Source of the DNA: Pseudonocardiaceae bacterium YIM PH 21723 | GTDB taxonomy: Bacteria; Actinomycetota; Actinomycetes; Mycobacteriales; Pseudonocardiaceae | Direction of reading: 5' to 3' | Length of the DNA stretch: 64,000 nucleotides | Assembly: GCA_003600225.1 (NCBI GenBank) | Contig: QZFT01000031.1 | Location: forward strand, 1-64,000 | Part shown: one piece after another, positions 17,255 through 25,839 of the stretch | Layout: every line of letters starts with the position of its first letter | Numbering within the stretch: position 1 is the first letter of the stretch | Notes under the pieces: model-generated | Told to the model about the DNA's origin: nothing | The model's database searches: none | Seen by the model: the letters and a program-made list of their open reading frames with translations, nothing else | Position numbers and translations under genes: made by a program

Positions 17255-17947
17255 GTGACCCCCGTTGGCCAGGCACAACTCAGCAAGAGGCCGCGCAGCA
17301 TCGTGGTGGCCGCGGTCGCGCTCGCGGTCGGCGCGGGCATGTTCGCCGCCGGTTGCTCCGCAGGTCAGGTCTCGCAGACCGCCGACCAGGTCGCCGCGGT
17401 CAACGGCGCGCGCGGCGAGGCGGGCAAGATCGCTATCCGCGACGCGCAGTTCGCCTTCCCGGCCGCCAAGCCCGCCGAGTACCGCGTGGGCTCCAGCGCG
17501 CCGCTGCAGCTGACCATCGCGAACACCGGCGTCGAGGCCGACGAACTGGTCTCCGTCGAGTCCCCGGCGGCCGCGAGCGCGGAGGTCGCCGGCGCGACCA
17601 GCATCCCCGGCGGGTTCGCGATCAGCAACGAGGACATCGTCGCGACGTCCAGCGCCGCGCCCACCTCCACCAGCGCGAGCAGCAGCAGCGCCGCCCCGAC
17701 CTCGACCAGCGCGAGCGCGCCGGGCACGACCACCAGCGCCGCCGCCAAGCCGGCGAACGTGGCGAAGGTGCGGATCACGCTGACCGGCCTCAAGCAGTCG
17801 ATCAACCCGGGCCTGACGGTCCCGGTGAAGTTCGTGTTCCGCAAGAACGGCACGGTGACCCTGCAGGTCCCGATCGCCGCCGACCCTAAGCCGCGGGCCG
17901 AGGAGCCCAAGGCCGAGCACGGCGAAGCGGGCAAGGAAGAGCACTAG
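17255..17947 (+). CDS. Secreted lipoprotein with Ser/Thr/Ala-rich linker
   Basis: The 230-residue protein has an N-terminal signal sequence ending in a lipobox (FAAGCSAG), so it is probably lipid-anchored outside the membrane. A folded segment of about residues 55-130 is followed by a low-complexity STSASSS-type linker and a second strand-rich segment (VRITLTGLKQSINPGL). The pattern resembles actinobacterial copper-chaperone-like (PCuAC-type) lipoproteins, but the Met/His ligands are not clear to me. I start at the GTG at 17255 because GGAGGAAGG lies just upstream; an ATG-type start at 17147 would add a polar stretch before the signal peptide. It is divergent from carD and ends at a strong terminator. 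Confidence 0.8.
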   Translation: MTPVGQAQLSKRPRSIVVAAVALAVGAGMFAAGCSAGQVSQTADQVAAVNGARGEAGKIAIRDAQFAFPAAKPAEYRVGSSAPLQLTIANTGVEADELVSVESPAAASAEVAGATSIPGGFAISNEDIVATSSAAPTSTSASSSSAAPTSTSASAPGTTTSAAAKPANVAKVRITLTGLKQSINPGLTVPVKFVFRKNGTVTLQVPIAADPKPRAEEPKAEHGEAGKEEH

Positions 17948-17958
17948 ATCTTCTCCCC

Positions 17959-17997
17959 CATCGGCCGGTCCGGACCTCGCGTCCGGACCGGCCGATG
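17959..17997 (+). terminator. Strong stem-loop terminator of the lipoprotein gene
   Basis: A perfect 17-bp GC-rich stem (17959-17975 with 17981-17997) closes a 5-nt loop 11 bp after the stop codon. There is no T-run, as is usual in high-GC actinobacteria. Confidence 0.85.
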
Positions 17998-18088
17998 GCG
18001 TATCCGGCTGCGCCTTTCATACCAACCCGACGGCCCGCTAGGTTGATCACGATCTTGTGATCATTACTGGGGTTCTGAGGGGAAAGCC

Positions 18089-20434
18089 ATGGACGACAAG
18101 GTCCTGAAAGCACAGCAGTGGGTGAACGGCCATTACGGCAACGTGCAGGGGTACCAGCGCTGTCCGGAGGACGGCCACACCGGCTGGCTGGTGATGTACT
18201 CGCTGATCACGGCCCTGCAGCATGAGCTGGGGATCACCACGCTCACCACCGAGTTCGGTCCGACCACCATGGCCAAGGTCCAGGCACTCGGCACCATCTC
18301 GCGCGGCTGGAGCGCGAACAAGAACATCGTGACGATCCTGCAGCACGCCCTGTGGTGCAAGGGTTACTCGGGCAGCGACGCCGACGGCGACTTCGACGGC
18401 ACCACCGAGGACTCGGTCAAGGAGATCCGGGGCCACATGGGCATCAGCCCCGATGGCGACGTCCCGGCCAAGGTCTTCAAGGCGATCATGAACATGGACG
18501 CCTACGTGGTCCCGGTCAACAGCGGCGGCACGGACAAGGTCCGCGAGATCCAGCAGTGGCTCAACGGCAAGTTCTGGACCAAGGCCAACTTCGACATCGG
18601 TCCCGCGGACGGTCACTACTCGCGCGATGTGCAGAAGTCACTGATGAAGGCGATCCAGTACCAGCTGAGTGACACCATTCCGGAGAACGAGGTGAACGGC
18701 GAGTTCGGCCAGCGCACCCGGGCCGGGCTGCAGGCGCACACGCTCCAGTGGGACGCTCAGGGCATCTGGGTCGAACTGTTCTCCGCGGCCTGCGTGTTCA
18801 ACGAGCCGATCGGCGAATTCCGGACCTCCAAGCGGGACCGCTTCGACAGCAAGCTGGCCGAGTTCGTGGCGGAGTTCCAGAAGTTCTCCGAGCTCGTTCC
18901 GGTCACCGCGATCGGCGACTACGCGACCTGGTGCCAGCTACTGGTGTCCACCGGCGACCCCGACCGCCCGGTCAAGGGCTGCGACACCCGCTTCGAGATC
19001 ACCGAGTCCCGGGCCGCCTGGCTGAAGGCCAACGGTTTCGAGATCGTCGGCCGCTACATCTACGACCCGCCGGACTCCACCCTGGACAAGGAGATCAAGC
19101 CCGGCGAACTCCAGCGGATCTTCAACGCCGGACTGCGGGTCTTCCCGATCTACCAGGACAACGCCCGGCGGATCGAGGACTTCAGCTTCGCCAACGGCCG
19201 CGCGCACGCCGTGAACGCGCACAAACTGGCGATCGGCTACGGATTCGACCGGGGCACCACGATCTACTTCGCCGTGGACTACGACGCCACCCAGGACCAG
19301 ATCGACTCGGCCATCGTGCCCTATTTCCAGGGGGTAGCGGCCGGGCTGGCGGCCAACGGCAAGCACTACGTGCACGGTGTCTACGGCTCACGCAACGTGT
19401 GCACCGGCGTCACCAAGAACACCTACGCCAGGTACTCGTTCGTCTCCGGCATGTCCACCGGTTTCTCCGGAAACCTCGGCTTCCCGATGCCTGCCAACTG
19501 GAGCTTCAACCAGGTCAAGGAACTGAACAACATCGGCGACGGGTTCGACCTGGACCGGGACGCCGTCCGCAGCGGCGGCGATCCGGGCGCGGGCGCGGTC
19601 AACACGCCGGCCAACCCGGCGGACGGGTTCATCGACTACCTCGGCTGGGTGTACCGGATCGCCGATCGGTGGCGCGGCGAGCACCCCGGCGACCGGAACC
19701 CGAGCCAGCTGGTGATGGAGTACCTGCGGAGCTTCAAGTACAACAACGATCGCTTCGACATCCTGATCGGCGCCCCCGACCACGACTGGCTCAACTACGC
19801 CGCCGGCTACCGGGACGAACGCGGCCCGCTGTACATCCTGGGGAGCTTCCGCGACCCGGTCACCGGCCACGAGATCAGCGTCGACCACCTGATGGCCTCG
19901 ATCAACGGCCACTACGTCACGCCGCCGTCCACCGACGGCTCCAACGGCGGGGACGTGGGCGGCTGGGCGGGCGACCTGATGACCTTCTACGTGGACTGGC
20001 GCAAGGAGAAGGACCACTATCCCGACGGCGGGACCTACTGCGCGGAAAAGCTCGCCAGGATCGGGGTCGAGTCCCGTTTCGGGTTCGGCGACCTGCTGGA
20101 GGACACCGACGCCTGGCACCTGGCCGCGGTCGTACGCGGCGGGCGCAATATCGTGGATGCCGTCACGGATTACTACCTGGGGACCGACTGCGCCCACCGG
20201 TTCACCAACTTCGTGAACCAGCGGTTCTCCGGGAAAGAGGATGTCGCGGCGTTCATGGCGCACGAGATCCTGGTGAGCTCCACCAACCCGATGGTGATGG
20301 CAGGGAGGTTCGGCCTCATCAGGGTGGACGGATCGGATGTGGAGATGCCGAACGAGCTCGACCGGGATGTGCTCAAGACCTTGGAAGACGGATTCGCCAA
20401 GACCCTGTTCGCCAGGGCGAAGGCCGAAGGGTAG
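18089..20434 (+). CDS. Large leaderless protein with peptidoglycan-binding-like repeats and a DUF1906 (Rv2525c-like) glycoside-hydrolase-like domain
   Basis: The 781-residue protein starts at an ATG 8 bp after GAGGGG and has no signal peptide. Residues 1 to about 300 contain repeated peptidoglycan-binding-like units, for example LQHALWCKGYSGSDADGDFD and a later PADGHYSRDVQKSLMKAIQY. Residues about 305-500 match the DUF1906 fold (CDTRFEITES, IVGRYIYD, FPIYQDN, TIYFAVDYDA, GVYGSR), which is GH25-like and known from Rv2525c. The C-terminal 280 residues are unrecognised. A 113-residue membrane protein gene follows 2 bp downstream. A cell-wall hydrolase exported by a non-Sec route, or released on lysis, is the best guess; a lysin of a phage-like particle is an alternative, but no structural genes are present. 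Confidence 0.8.
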   Translation: MDDKVLKAQQWVNGHYGNVQGYQRCPEDGHTGWLVMYSLITALQHELGITTLTTEFGPTTMAKVQALGTISRGWSANKNIVTILQHALWCKGYSGSDADGDFDGTTEDSVKEIRGHMGISPDGDVPAKVFKAIMNMDAYVVPVNSGGTDKVREIQQWLNGKFWTKANFDIGPADGHYSRDVQKSLMKAIQYQLSDTIPENEVNGEFGQRTRAGLQAHTLQWDAQGIWVELFSAACVFNEPIGEFRTSKRDRFDSKLAEFVAEFQKFSELVPVTAIGDYATWCQLLVSTGDPDRPVKGCDTRFEITESRAAWLKANGFEIVGRYIYDPPDSTLDKEIKPGELQRIFNAGLRVFPIYQDNARRIEDFSFANGRAHAVNAHKLAIGYGFDRGTTIYFAVDYDATQDQIDSAIVPYFQGVAAGLAANGKHYVHGVYGSRNVCTGVTKNTYARYSFVSGMSTGFSGNLGFPMPANWSFNQVKELNNIGDGFDLDRDAVRSGGDPGAGAVNTPANPADGFIDYLGWVYRIADRWRGEHPGDRNPSQLVMEYLRSFKYNNDRFDILIGAPDHDWLNYAAGYRDERGPLYILGSFRDPVTGHEISVDHLMASINGHYVTPPSTDGSNGGDVGGWAGDLMTFYVDWRKEKDHYPDGGTYCAEKLARIGVESRFGFGDLLEDTDAWHLAAVVRGGRNIVDAVTDYYLGTDCAHRFTNFVNQRFSGKEDVAAFMAHEILVSSTNPMVMAGRFGLIRVDGSDVEMPNELDRDVLKTLEDGFAKTLFARAKAEG

Positions 20435-20436
20435 CC

Positions 20437-20778
20437 ATGAAGCTCGCGCGGACTCATCCCGGAGTCTGGCCGGCGGCCGCGGCCGGCGCCGGGATCCTGC
20501 TGGCTTTCGTGTATTTCAGCAGCATCTGGGTCGGGGGCCTGGACATCGCGGAGACCTGCGAGCTGCGCGGAGAGTCCTGGGACGGGATTTATCACAACCA
20601 GCATGAACGCGACGGGTTGCTGGTGCACCAGTGGTGCAACCAGCACTACGACCTCATGCCTGTCTGGGTGAATCCCGCCCTGGTGATCCTGTGGGTACTC
20701 GCCGGATTCAGCGTGCTCATGGTGCTGTACACGGCTCTCGTGCGGGCCAGGGACTTCGAGGAGGACCCCGAGCTGTGA
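20437..20778 (+). CDS. Small two-span membrane protein coupled to the DUF1906 gene
   Basis: The 113-residue protein has two hydrophobic segments (about residues 8-30 and 77-102). Between them is a Cys- and His-containing outer loop (CELRG, HNQHERDG, HQWCNQHYD) and after them an acidic C-terminus, DFEEDPEL. The size suggests a holin-like or anchoring partner of the hydrolase-like protein encoded 2 bp upstream, but no holin family is recognised. Translation is probably coupled. The gene ends 3 bp before radA begins. Confidence 0.65.
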   Translation: MKLARTHPGVWPAAAAGAGILLAFVYFSSIWVGGLDIAETCELRGESWDGIYHNQHERDGLLVHQWCNQHYDLMPVWVNPALVILWVLAGFSVLMVLYTALVRARDFEEDPEL

Positions 20779-20781
20779 GGT

Positions 20782-22221
20782 GTGTCCGACCCGCTGGCTA
20801 GTGTGCGCAGCGTGGCAACGAAGACGAAGAGCGCCCGGCCCGGTTACCGCTGCGCCGAGTGCGGCAACGAGGTGGCCAAGTGGGTCGGGCGCTGCCCGGA
20901 GTGCCAGGCCTGGGGCACGATCGCCGAGGCCGCCGCGCCGCGGCCCGGGCTGAGCAAGGTCGCCGCGGGCGCGCCGGCCACGCCCGCCCGGCCGATCGGT
21001 CAGGTGGACCTGGAGTCCGCGAAGGCCAAGCCGACCGGGGTGGACGAGCTGGACCGGGTGCTCGGCGGCGGCCTGGTGCCCGGGGCCGTGGTGCTGCTGG
21101 CCGGCGAGCCCGGTGTCGGCAAGTCGACGCTGCTGCTGGAGGTCACCCATCGCTGGGCGGCCAACTCCGGCACACCCGCGCTGTACGTCACCGGTGAGGA
21201 GTCCGCGGGCCAGGTGCGGCTGCGGGCCGAACGCACCGGGGCACTGCACGATCAGCTGTACGTCGCGGCGGAGAGCGATCTGGGGTCGCTGCTCGGCCAT
21301 GTGGACAACGTGCAGCCGGGCCTGCTGGTGGTCGACTCCGTGCAGACCATGGTCTCCGGCGAGGCCGAGGGAAGCCCCGGCGGCGTCACCCAGGTCCGCG
21401 CGGTGACCACGGCGCTGGTCGCGCTGGCCAAGGACCGTGGGCTGCCGGTGCTGCTCGTCGGACACGTGACCAAGGACGGCAATGTCGCCGGCCCCCGGGT
21501 GCTGGAGCACCTGGTGGACGTGGTGCTGCAGTTCGAGGGCGACCGGCACTCCTCGCTGCGGCTGCTGCGCGGCATCAAGAACCGGTTCGGCGCCTCGGAC
21601 GAGGTGGGCTGCTTCGAGCTGTACGACGGCGGCATCATGGGCGTGCCCGACCCCAGTGGCCTGTTCCTGAACCGGCGGGATGCCGGGGTGCCGGGCACCG
21701 CGGTGAGCGTGGTGGTCGAGGGCAAGCGGCCGATGCTCGCCGAGCTTCAGGCCCTGGTGGCGAACACCCAGATGCCGGTGCCCCGGCGTGCGGTGAGCGG
21801 CCTGGACTCGGCCCGGGTGGCGATGATCCTGGCCGTGCTGGAGCGGCGGGCCAAGGTCAGCCTGGGGAACAAGGAGGTCTTCGTGGCCACCGTGGGCGGG
21901 ATGAAGGTGGTGGAGCCCGGGGCCGATCTGGCGCTGGCCATCGCGGTGGCCTCCGCCGCCTGGGACGTCGCGGTGCCGGCCGACATGGTCGCGGTGGGCG
22001 AACTGGGCCTGGCCGGGGAGCTGCGCCGGGTCAACGGCACCAGCCGCAGGCTGGCCGAGGCGGCCCGGCTCGGTTTCACCACGGCCCTGGTGCCACCGGA
22101 TTCCGGCCCGCTGCCGGACGGGGTCAAGGCGATCGTGGTGCGGGACATCCGGGAGGCGTTGAAGATCCTGCAGCGGGATCGGCGCCGGACGGCGGAGAGA
22201 GCACCGTCCGACGCCGAGTGA
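20782..22221 (+). CDS. radA: DNA repair protein RadA (branch-migration ATPase)
   Basis: The 479-residue protein has the four-cysteine zinc finger CAECGNEVAKWVGRCPEC, the Walker A GEPGVGKST, the RadA-specific KNRFG and a Lon-protease-like C-terminal domain. RadA drives heteroduplex extension during recombination. The annotated start is the GTG at 20782; a GTG at 20812, giving VATKTKSARPGYRC, is nearer the family norm and may be the real one. It lies upstream of disA as in mycobacteria, but three secreted or membrane paralogues and a sigma factor are inserted between them. Confidence 0.95.
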   Translation: MSDPLASVRSVATKTKSARPGYRCAECGNEVAKWVGRCPECQAWGTIAEAAAPRPGLSKVAAGAPATPARPIGQVDLESAKAKPTGVDELDRVLGGGLVPGAVVLLAGEPGVGKSTLLLEVTHRWAANSGTPALYVTGEESAGQVRLRAERTGALHDQLYVAAESDLGSLLGHVDNVQPGLLVVDSVQTMVSGEAEGSPGGVTQVRAVTTALVALAKDRGLPVLLVGHVTKDGNVAGPRVLEHLVDVVLQFEGDRHSSLRLLRGIKNRFGASDEVGCFELYDGGIMGVPDPSGLFLNRRDAGVPGTAVSVVVEGKRPMLAELQALVANTQMPVPRRAVSGLDSARVAMILAVLERRAKVSLGNKEVFVATVGGMKVVEPGADLALAIAVASAAWDVAVPADMVAVGELGLAGELRRVNGTSRRLAEAARLGFTTALVPPDSGPLPDGVKAIVVRDIREALKILQRDRRRTAERAPSDAE

Positions 22222-22222
22222 G

Positions 22223-23032
22223 TCACCGCTCGCCGATGTCCACGCCGGACTTGGTGACGATGCCGGTCAACGTGGTCTCGGTGCCGTCCGAGTTGACGAT
22301 CCGGTCGCCGAGGAACTCGCCGGTGGCCGGGTCGATGATGATCTGCTGCCGATGGTTCTGACCGCTCGCCGTGTAGGCGGTGCCCTTCCGGCCGTCGGCG
22401 TTGGCCACGCCCGGCACCTTGCTGACGCCTGCGACCCGGTCGAGCACCTGGAACAGCTTCGCGGTCAGCTGCGGGCCGACCTGGCCACTGCGCAACGCGT
22501 CGTTCACGTAGACCAGCATCTCCAGGTCGGGGGTCTCGCCCCGGTCCTTGGTGTCCTCGCGCAGCCGGGCGTACAGGCCGTCCACATCCTGCGGCAACGA
22601 AGCCTGGAATTCCTGTGTCGGCCACTGCCAGCTGCCGGTCTGCGGCGCGGGTTCCCGGCCGTTCTCCTTGGCCCACCAATCCCCGTAGGCCGCGCGCCAC
22701 TCGCCGGTCGGCCAGCCGCCTTCGACGTCCACACCGGCGGCCTTGGCCTCCTCCTCGGTGCCGACCAGCCACTTGCGGTTGCCGGTCAGCTTCCGCCGCC
22801 ACAGCCAGTCGTCGGACTCCTTGGGCGGGATCCACATGTCCAGCTGCTGCTCGGCGACCCAGACGAAGGTCTTGTCCTTCGTCTGCCAGGTCGCCGACCA
22901 CCAGGCGTGTTCAGCGAACAGCCGATAGTCGCCCGCCGGCGCGGCGGTCGCGATGGGCGCGCTGACCAGGGTGCCGGCCAGCACCGCCGTCAGGGCGAGT
23001 GCCATGGACCGGATCATGCCTCGTCGATTCAC
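22223..23032 (-). CDS. Secreted CU044_5270-like protein, paralogue 1
   Basis: The 269-residue protein has a signal peptide (about residues 1-31, ending ATAAP) and a mature part with paired conserved phrases (FAEHAWWSATW, WVAEQQLDMWIPP, WPTGEW, YGDWW). These are also found in the two genes downstream at 23179-23997 and 24083-25150. That family, called CU044_5270 in annotation pipelines, normally accompanies an ECF sigma factor, as here at 25143. Unlike the third paralogue it has no cytoplasmic domain, so it cannot itself be a membrane-spanning anti-sigma factor. Its role may be as a secreted decoy, ligand or envelope sensor. Confidence 0.75.
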   Translation of the reverse strand: MNRRGMIRSMALALTAVLAGTLVSAPIATAAPAGDYRLFAEHAWWSATWQTKDKTFVWVAEQQLDMWIPPKESDDWLWRRKLTGNRKWLVGTEEEAKAAGVDVEGGWPTGEWRAAYGDWWAKENGREPAPQTGSWQWPTQEFQASLPQDVDGLYARLREDTKDRGETPDLEMLVYVNDALRSGQVGPQLTAKLFQVLDRVAGVSKVPGVANADGRKGTAYTASGQNHRQQIIIDPATGEFLGDRIVNSDGTETTLTGIVTKSGVDIGER

Positions 23033-23178
23033 CAGGTACCCCCGGGTAGTCGGGAACGGTCATCGATGAGGCGCCCGTACCGAGGGAAAGGTTGTCTCGT
23101 CGATGAATCAGTCCGAATTCGGACAACGGTGGAAGGGCGCCGGACGGCGTTGCAGGGGGACACCGCCCGGCGCCGGGG

Positions 23179-23997
23179 TCAGTACTCCCCCATCGCAACG
23201 CCGGCCTTGGTGGTGGCCGCGACCTGCGAGAGCACCGTGCCCGGCGGAACTCCGTACCACTCGACGGTGTCCAGACCGCGTTCGCCGAGGTGCGCTCCGG
23301 TGGCCTGATCGACGATGATCTGGTCCCGCCAGGGCTCCTTCTCCGCCGAGTAGGCGAAGCCGGTCCGGCCGTCGGCGTCGACGACGCCCGGCACCTTGGT
23401 CACGCCGAGGAGCCCGTCCAGCGCCTGAAACAGCCTGTCCTTCAGCTCGGCACCGACCAGGCCGCTGTACCGCGCCTTCTTCACCTGTAACAACGCCTTC
23501 CAGTCGGAGCCCCGGGCATCCGCCAGTAGACGGGCGCGCAGGCCCAGCACGTCCTTGGGCAGACCCGCCTGGAACTCCTGGGTCGGCCAGCTCCACTCAC
23601 CCGCCTTGGGCTGCGGTTCGCGGCCCTCGTACGCGGCGATGAAGTCGCCGTAGCGCGTGGTGTACTCCCCGGTCGGCCAGCCGCCTTCGACATCGATACC
23701 GGCGGCCTTGGCCTCCTCCTCGGTACCCACGATCCAGGTGCGCTTGCCGGTCAGCGTCCGCCGCTCCATCCACACATCGGCCTCCTGCGGCGGAATCCAG
23801 GTGTCGATCTGCTGTTCCGCGATCCAGGTGAACGACCGGTCTTCGTGAACATGCGTCGCGGCCCACCAGGCGTGGTGCCGGACCAGCTGGTACTCACCGG
23901 TGGGTGCGGCGGTCGCGACCGGCGCGCTGAACAGGGTCCCGGCCAGGGCCGCCACGAAGGCGAGCGCCACCGACCGGATCAGGTCGCGTCGTTTCAC
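23179..23997 (-). CDS. Secreted CU044_5270-like protein, paralogue 2
   Basis: The 272-residue protein starts at a GTG (VKRRDLIRSV) preceded by GGAGG at the proper distance. It has a Sec signal peptide (to about residue 31, VATAAP) and is clearly homologous to paralogue 1 throughout (HHAWWAATH, WIAEQQIDTWIPPQE, GGWPTGEY). The two signal peptides are also alike, so one arose from the other by tandem duplication. The frame extends upstream to 24249, but that part overlaps the terminator and is not coding. Confidence 0.75.
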   Translation of the reverse strand: MKRRDLIRSVALAFVAALAGTLFSAPVATAAPTGEYQLVRHHAWWAATHVHEDRSFTWIAEQQIDTWIPPQEADVWMERRTLTGKRTWIVGTEEEAKAAGIDVEGGWPTGEYTTRYGDFIAAYEGREPQPKAGEWSWPTQEFQAGLPKDVLGLRARLLADARGSDWKALLQVKKARYSGLVGAELKDRLFQALDGLLGVTKVPGVVDADGRTGFAYSAEKEPWRDQIIVDQATGAHLGERGLDTVEWYGVPPGTVLSQVAATTKAGVAMGEY

Positions 23998-24029
23998 CGA
24001 GTTACCTCCGATTGCAGGGGAAAAGGAGT

Positions 24030-24069
24030 GGGACCGGGCGGGCAGTCGCCCAACTACCCGCCCGGTCCC
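24030..24069 (-). terminator. Stem-loop terminator after the membrane-anchored paralogue
   Basis: A perfect 13-bp stem (GGGACCGGGCGGG at 24030-24042 with its complement at 24057-24069) lies 13 bp beyond the stop codon of the 24083-25150 gene, between it and paralogue 2. Confidence 0.82.
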
Positions 24070-24082
24070 TAGAGGGGTGGCT

Positions 24083-25150
24083 TTACTTGCCGGGCACCTG
24101 GCCCAGCTTGTCCACGACGGCCGACTCGACGGACGTGGTCGTGGTGACCGTGCCCTTGGGCACGTAGGTGCCGCTCTCGGCGACGCTGCGGTCACCGATG
24201 AAGGCGCCGGTCTTGGGGTCGATGACGATCTCCTGGCGCTGGTCGCCATCGCTGATACCCAGCGCGGTGCCCGACCTGCCGTCCAGGGTGACGACCCCCT
24301 CGGTCACCGTCAGCCCGGGAACCATGGCGAGCGCGCGGTACAGGGTGGCCCGCACATCGGCCCGCACCAGTCCGGTGATCAACGCGTCCTTCGCGTAGAC
24401 CAGCATCTCGGCGTCAGGAGTCCTGCCCTTACCGGCCGTGTCCTTGCGCAGCCGGTCGAACATGGCCTGCGGGTCCTTCGGGAGTGAGTCCTGGAACGCC
24501 GGGGTCGGCCACGCCCACCTGGGCTCCTGCGGCTTCGCGGGCCGGTTCTTCTCCGTCGCCCACCAGTCGCCGTACGGCTCCTTCCACTCGCCGGTCGGCC
24601 AGCCCGGCGTCTTCAGGATGCCGGCGGCCTGTCCCTTCTCCTCGGTGCCGATCACCCACTCGCGGTTGCCGGTGACGGCACGCCGCCACAGCCAGTCATC
24701 GGATTCCGTGGTGGGAACCCACTGCTGCAGCAGGTTCTCGGCGCGGAAGGCGTACGGGTCGCCCTTGCTGAAATCGCCACTGGCCATCCACCAGGCATGG
24801 GTCTTGGTGTATCGGAACTGACCGGGCTTGATCGGCTCGTCGTTGGCGCCGGTCGTGATGTTCGCCGCGCCGTTGAGCACCGCCGCCGCCGCGCTGGCGA
24901 CCGGCTTGCTCCCACCGATGGAGCTGGTCTGCGCCAGCAGGGCACCCGTCACCAGCACGGCCACCGCGGCCGCCGCCGCGAACCAGTACCTTTTCGTCTT
25001 CTTCGCCATCGGGTCTTCCCCCTTGATCTGCGCCATCAGCCTGGCCCGGAGCTCGGGCAGGCCGTCCTCGCCGGTCGAGCGACCGGCGTGCAGGTCGGCG
25101 AGAGCCCGATCCAGTTCGGCCTCGCTCAGCAACCGTGGAATCTCATTCAT
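24083..25150 (-). CDS. CU044_5270-like membrane protein, probable anti-sigma partner
   Basis: The 355-residue protein has a cytoplasmic N-terminus of about 53 residues ([20 protein letters not shown]), one membrane span (about 54-73, WFAAAAAVAVLVTGALL) and an outer domain homologous to the two secreted proteins encoded next to it. Its start overlaps the sigma factor stop by 8 bp, the usual arrangement for a sigma/anti-sigma pair. The N-terminus lacks a zinc HxxxCxxC anti-sigma motif, so any inhibition would use a different fold. Topology fits transmembrane control of the ECF factor. Confidence 0.8.
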   Translation of the reverse strand: MNEIPRLLSEAELDRALADLHAGRSTGEDGLPELRARLMAQIKGEDPMAKKTKRYWFAAAAAVAVLVTGALLAQTSSIGGSKPVASAAAAVLNGAANITTGANDEPIKPGQFRYTKTHAWWMASGDFSKGDPYAFRAENLLQQWVPTTESDDWLWRRAVTGNREWVIGTEEKGQAAGILKTPGWPTGEWKEPYGDWWATEKNRPAKPQEPRWAWPTPAFQDSLPKDPQAMFDRLRKDTAGKGRTPDAEMLVYAKDALITGLVRADVRATLYRALAMVPGLTVTEGVVTLDGRSGTALGISDGDQRQEIVIDPKTGAFIGDRSVAESGTYVPKGTVTTTTSVESAVVDKLGQVPGK

Positions 25151-25712
25151 TGCTCTCTCCTACCTGTGCGCTGCCATGACGGCGGAGCCACTTCCGTACC
25201 CGGTGCAGGCGGGACCGCACGGTCCCGACCGGGATGTCCAGTGCTGCTGCCACCTCGTTCGAATCGAGTTCGCCCCAGCTGGTCAGCAACAACACATCCC
25301 GGTCACCGGGAGCGAGCGTGCTGAGCCCACTCGCCAGTCGCCGGACGGCCGCCTCCGCGTCCACCCGGTCCGGGATGTTCGCGTCCGGGCCTTCGGATTG
25401 CTGGGACTGGACGTTCACCGCCTTCGCGGTCATCCGGTAATCCCGCATCTCGTCCCGGACCTGCTTACGGATCAGGTTCGTGGCAATCCCGAACAGCCAC
25501 GCCCTCGCCTGCCCCCGAGCAGGGTCGAACGTGTTCAGCTGCTGATACGCGATCAGAAACGTCTCCCCGACGATGTCGTCGGCATGCTGCGCACCGATCC
25601 GGCGGGCCACATACCGGCGAAGCTGCCCCGCGTGCGCGTCGAACAACGCACCGATGAACGCGGCCGGATCCGATATCGGATCCGGCCTGACCGGCTCGGT
25701 GTCCTCCGTCAT
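25143..25712 (-). CDS. ECF-subfamily RNA polymerase sigma factor
   Basis: The 189-residue sigma factor has region 2 ([28 protein letters not shown], written here only by its ends DAHAGQ and VGETF) and a region 4 helix-turn-helix ([20 protein letters not shown]). It lacks sigma regions 1 and 3, as ECF members do. I use the ATG at 25712; TTG at 25736 and GTG at 25721 are possible because no clear ribosome site decides the start. It is co-transcribed with the membrane-anchored CU044_5270-like gene and divergent from disA. Confidence 0.9.
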   Translation of the reverse strand: MTEDTEPVRPDPISDPAAFIGALFDAHAGQLRRYVARRIGAQHADDIVGETFLIAYQQLNTFDPARGQARAWLFGIATNLIRKQVRDEMRDYRMTAKAVNVQSQQSEGPDANIPDRVDAEAAVRRLASGLSTLAPGDRDVLLLTSWGELDSNEVAAALDIPVGTVRSRLHRVRKWLRRHGSAQVGESNE

Positions 25713-25839
25713 GGTCTGCACAACCTGTATTGCCAAAACCGGGGTGCGGCGTTCACGGTGCCTCTTGAACGGACGGTCGACAGATCAACCAGCGGCAATA
25801 AACTCTGGTGGTACTCGAAGCGGGAGGGGCGACCAAGTC

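Noticed and set aside
18089-20778. Prophage lysis module
   Set aside because: There are no phage structural, replication or integration genes near it, so I keep only a possible lysin-like function.
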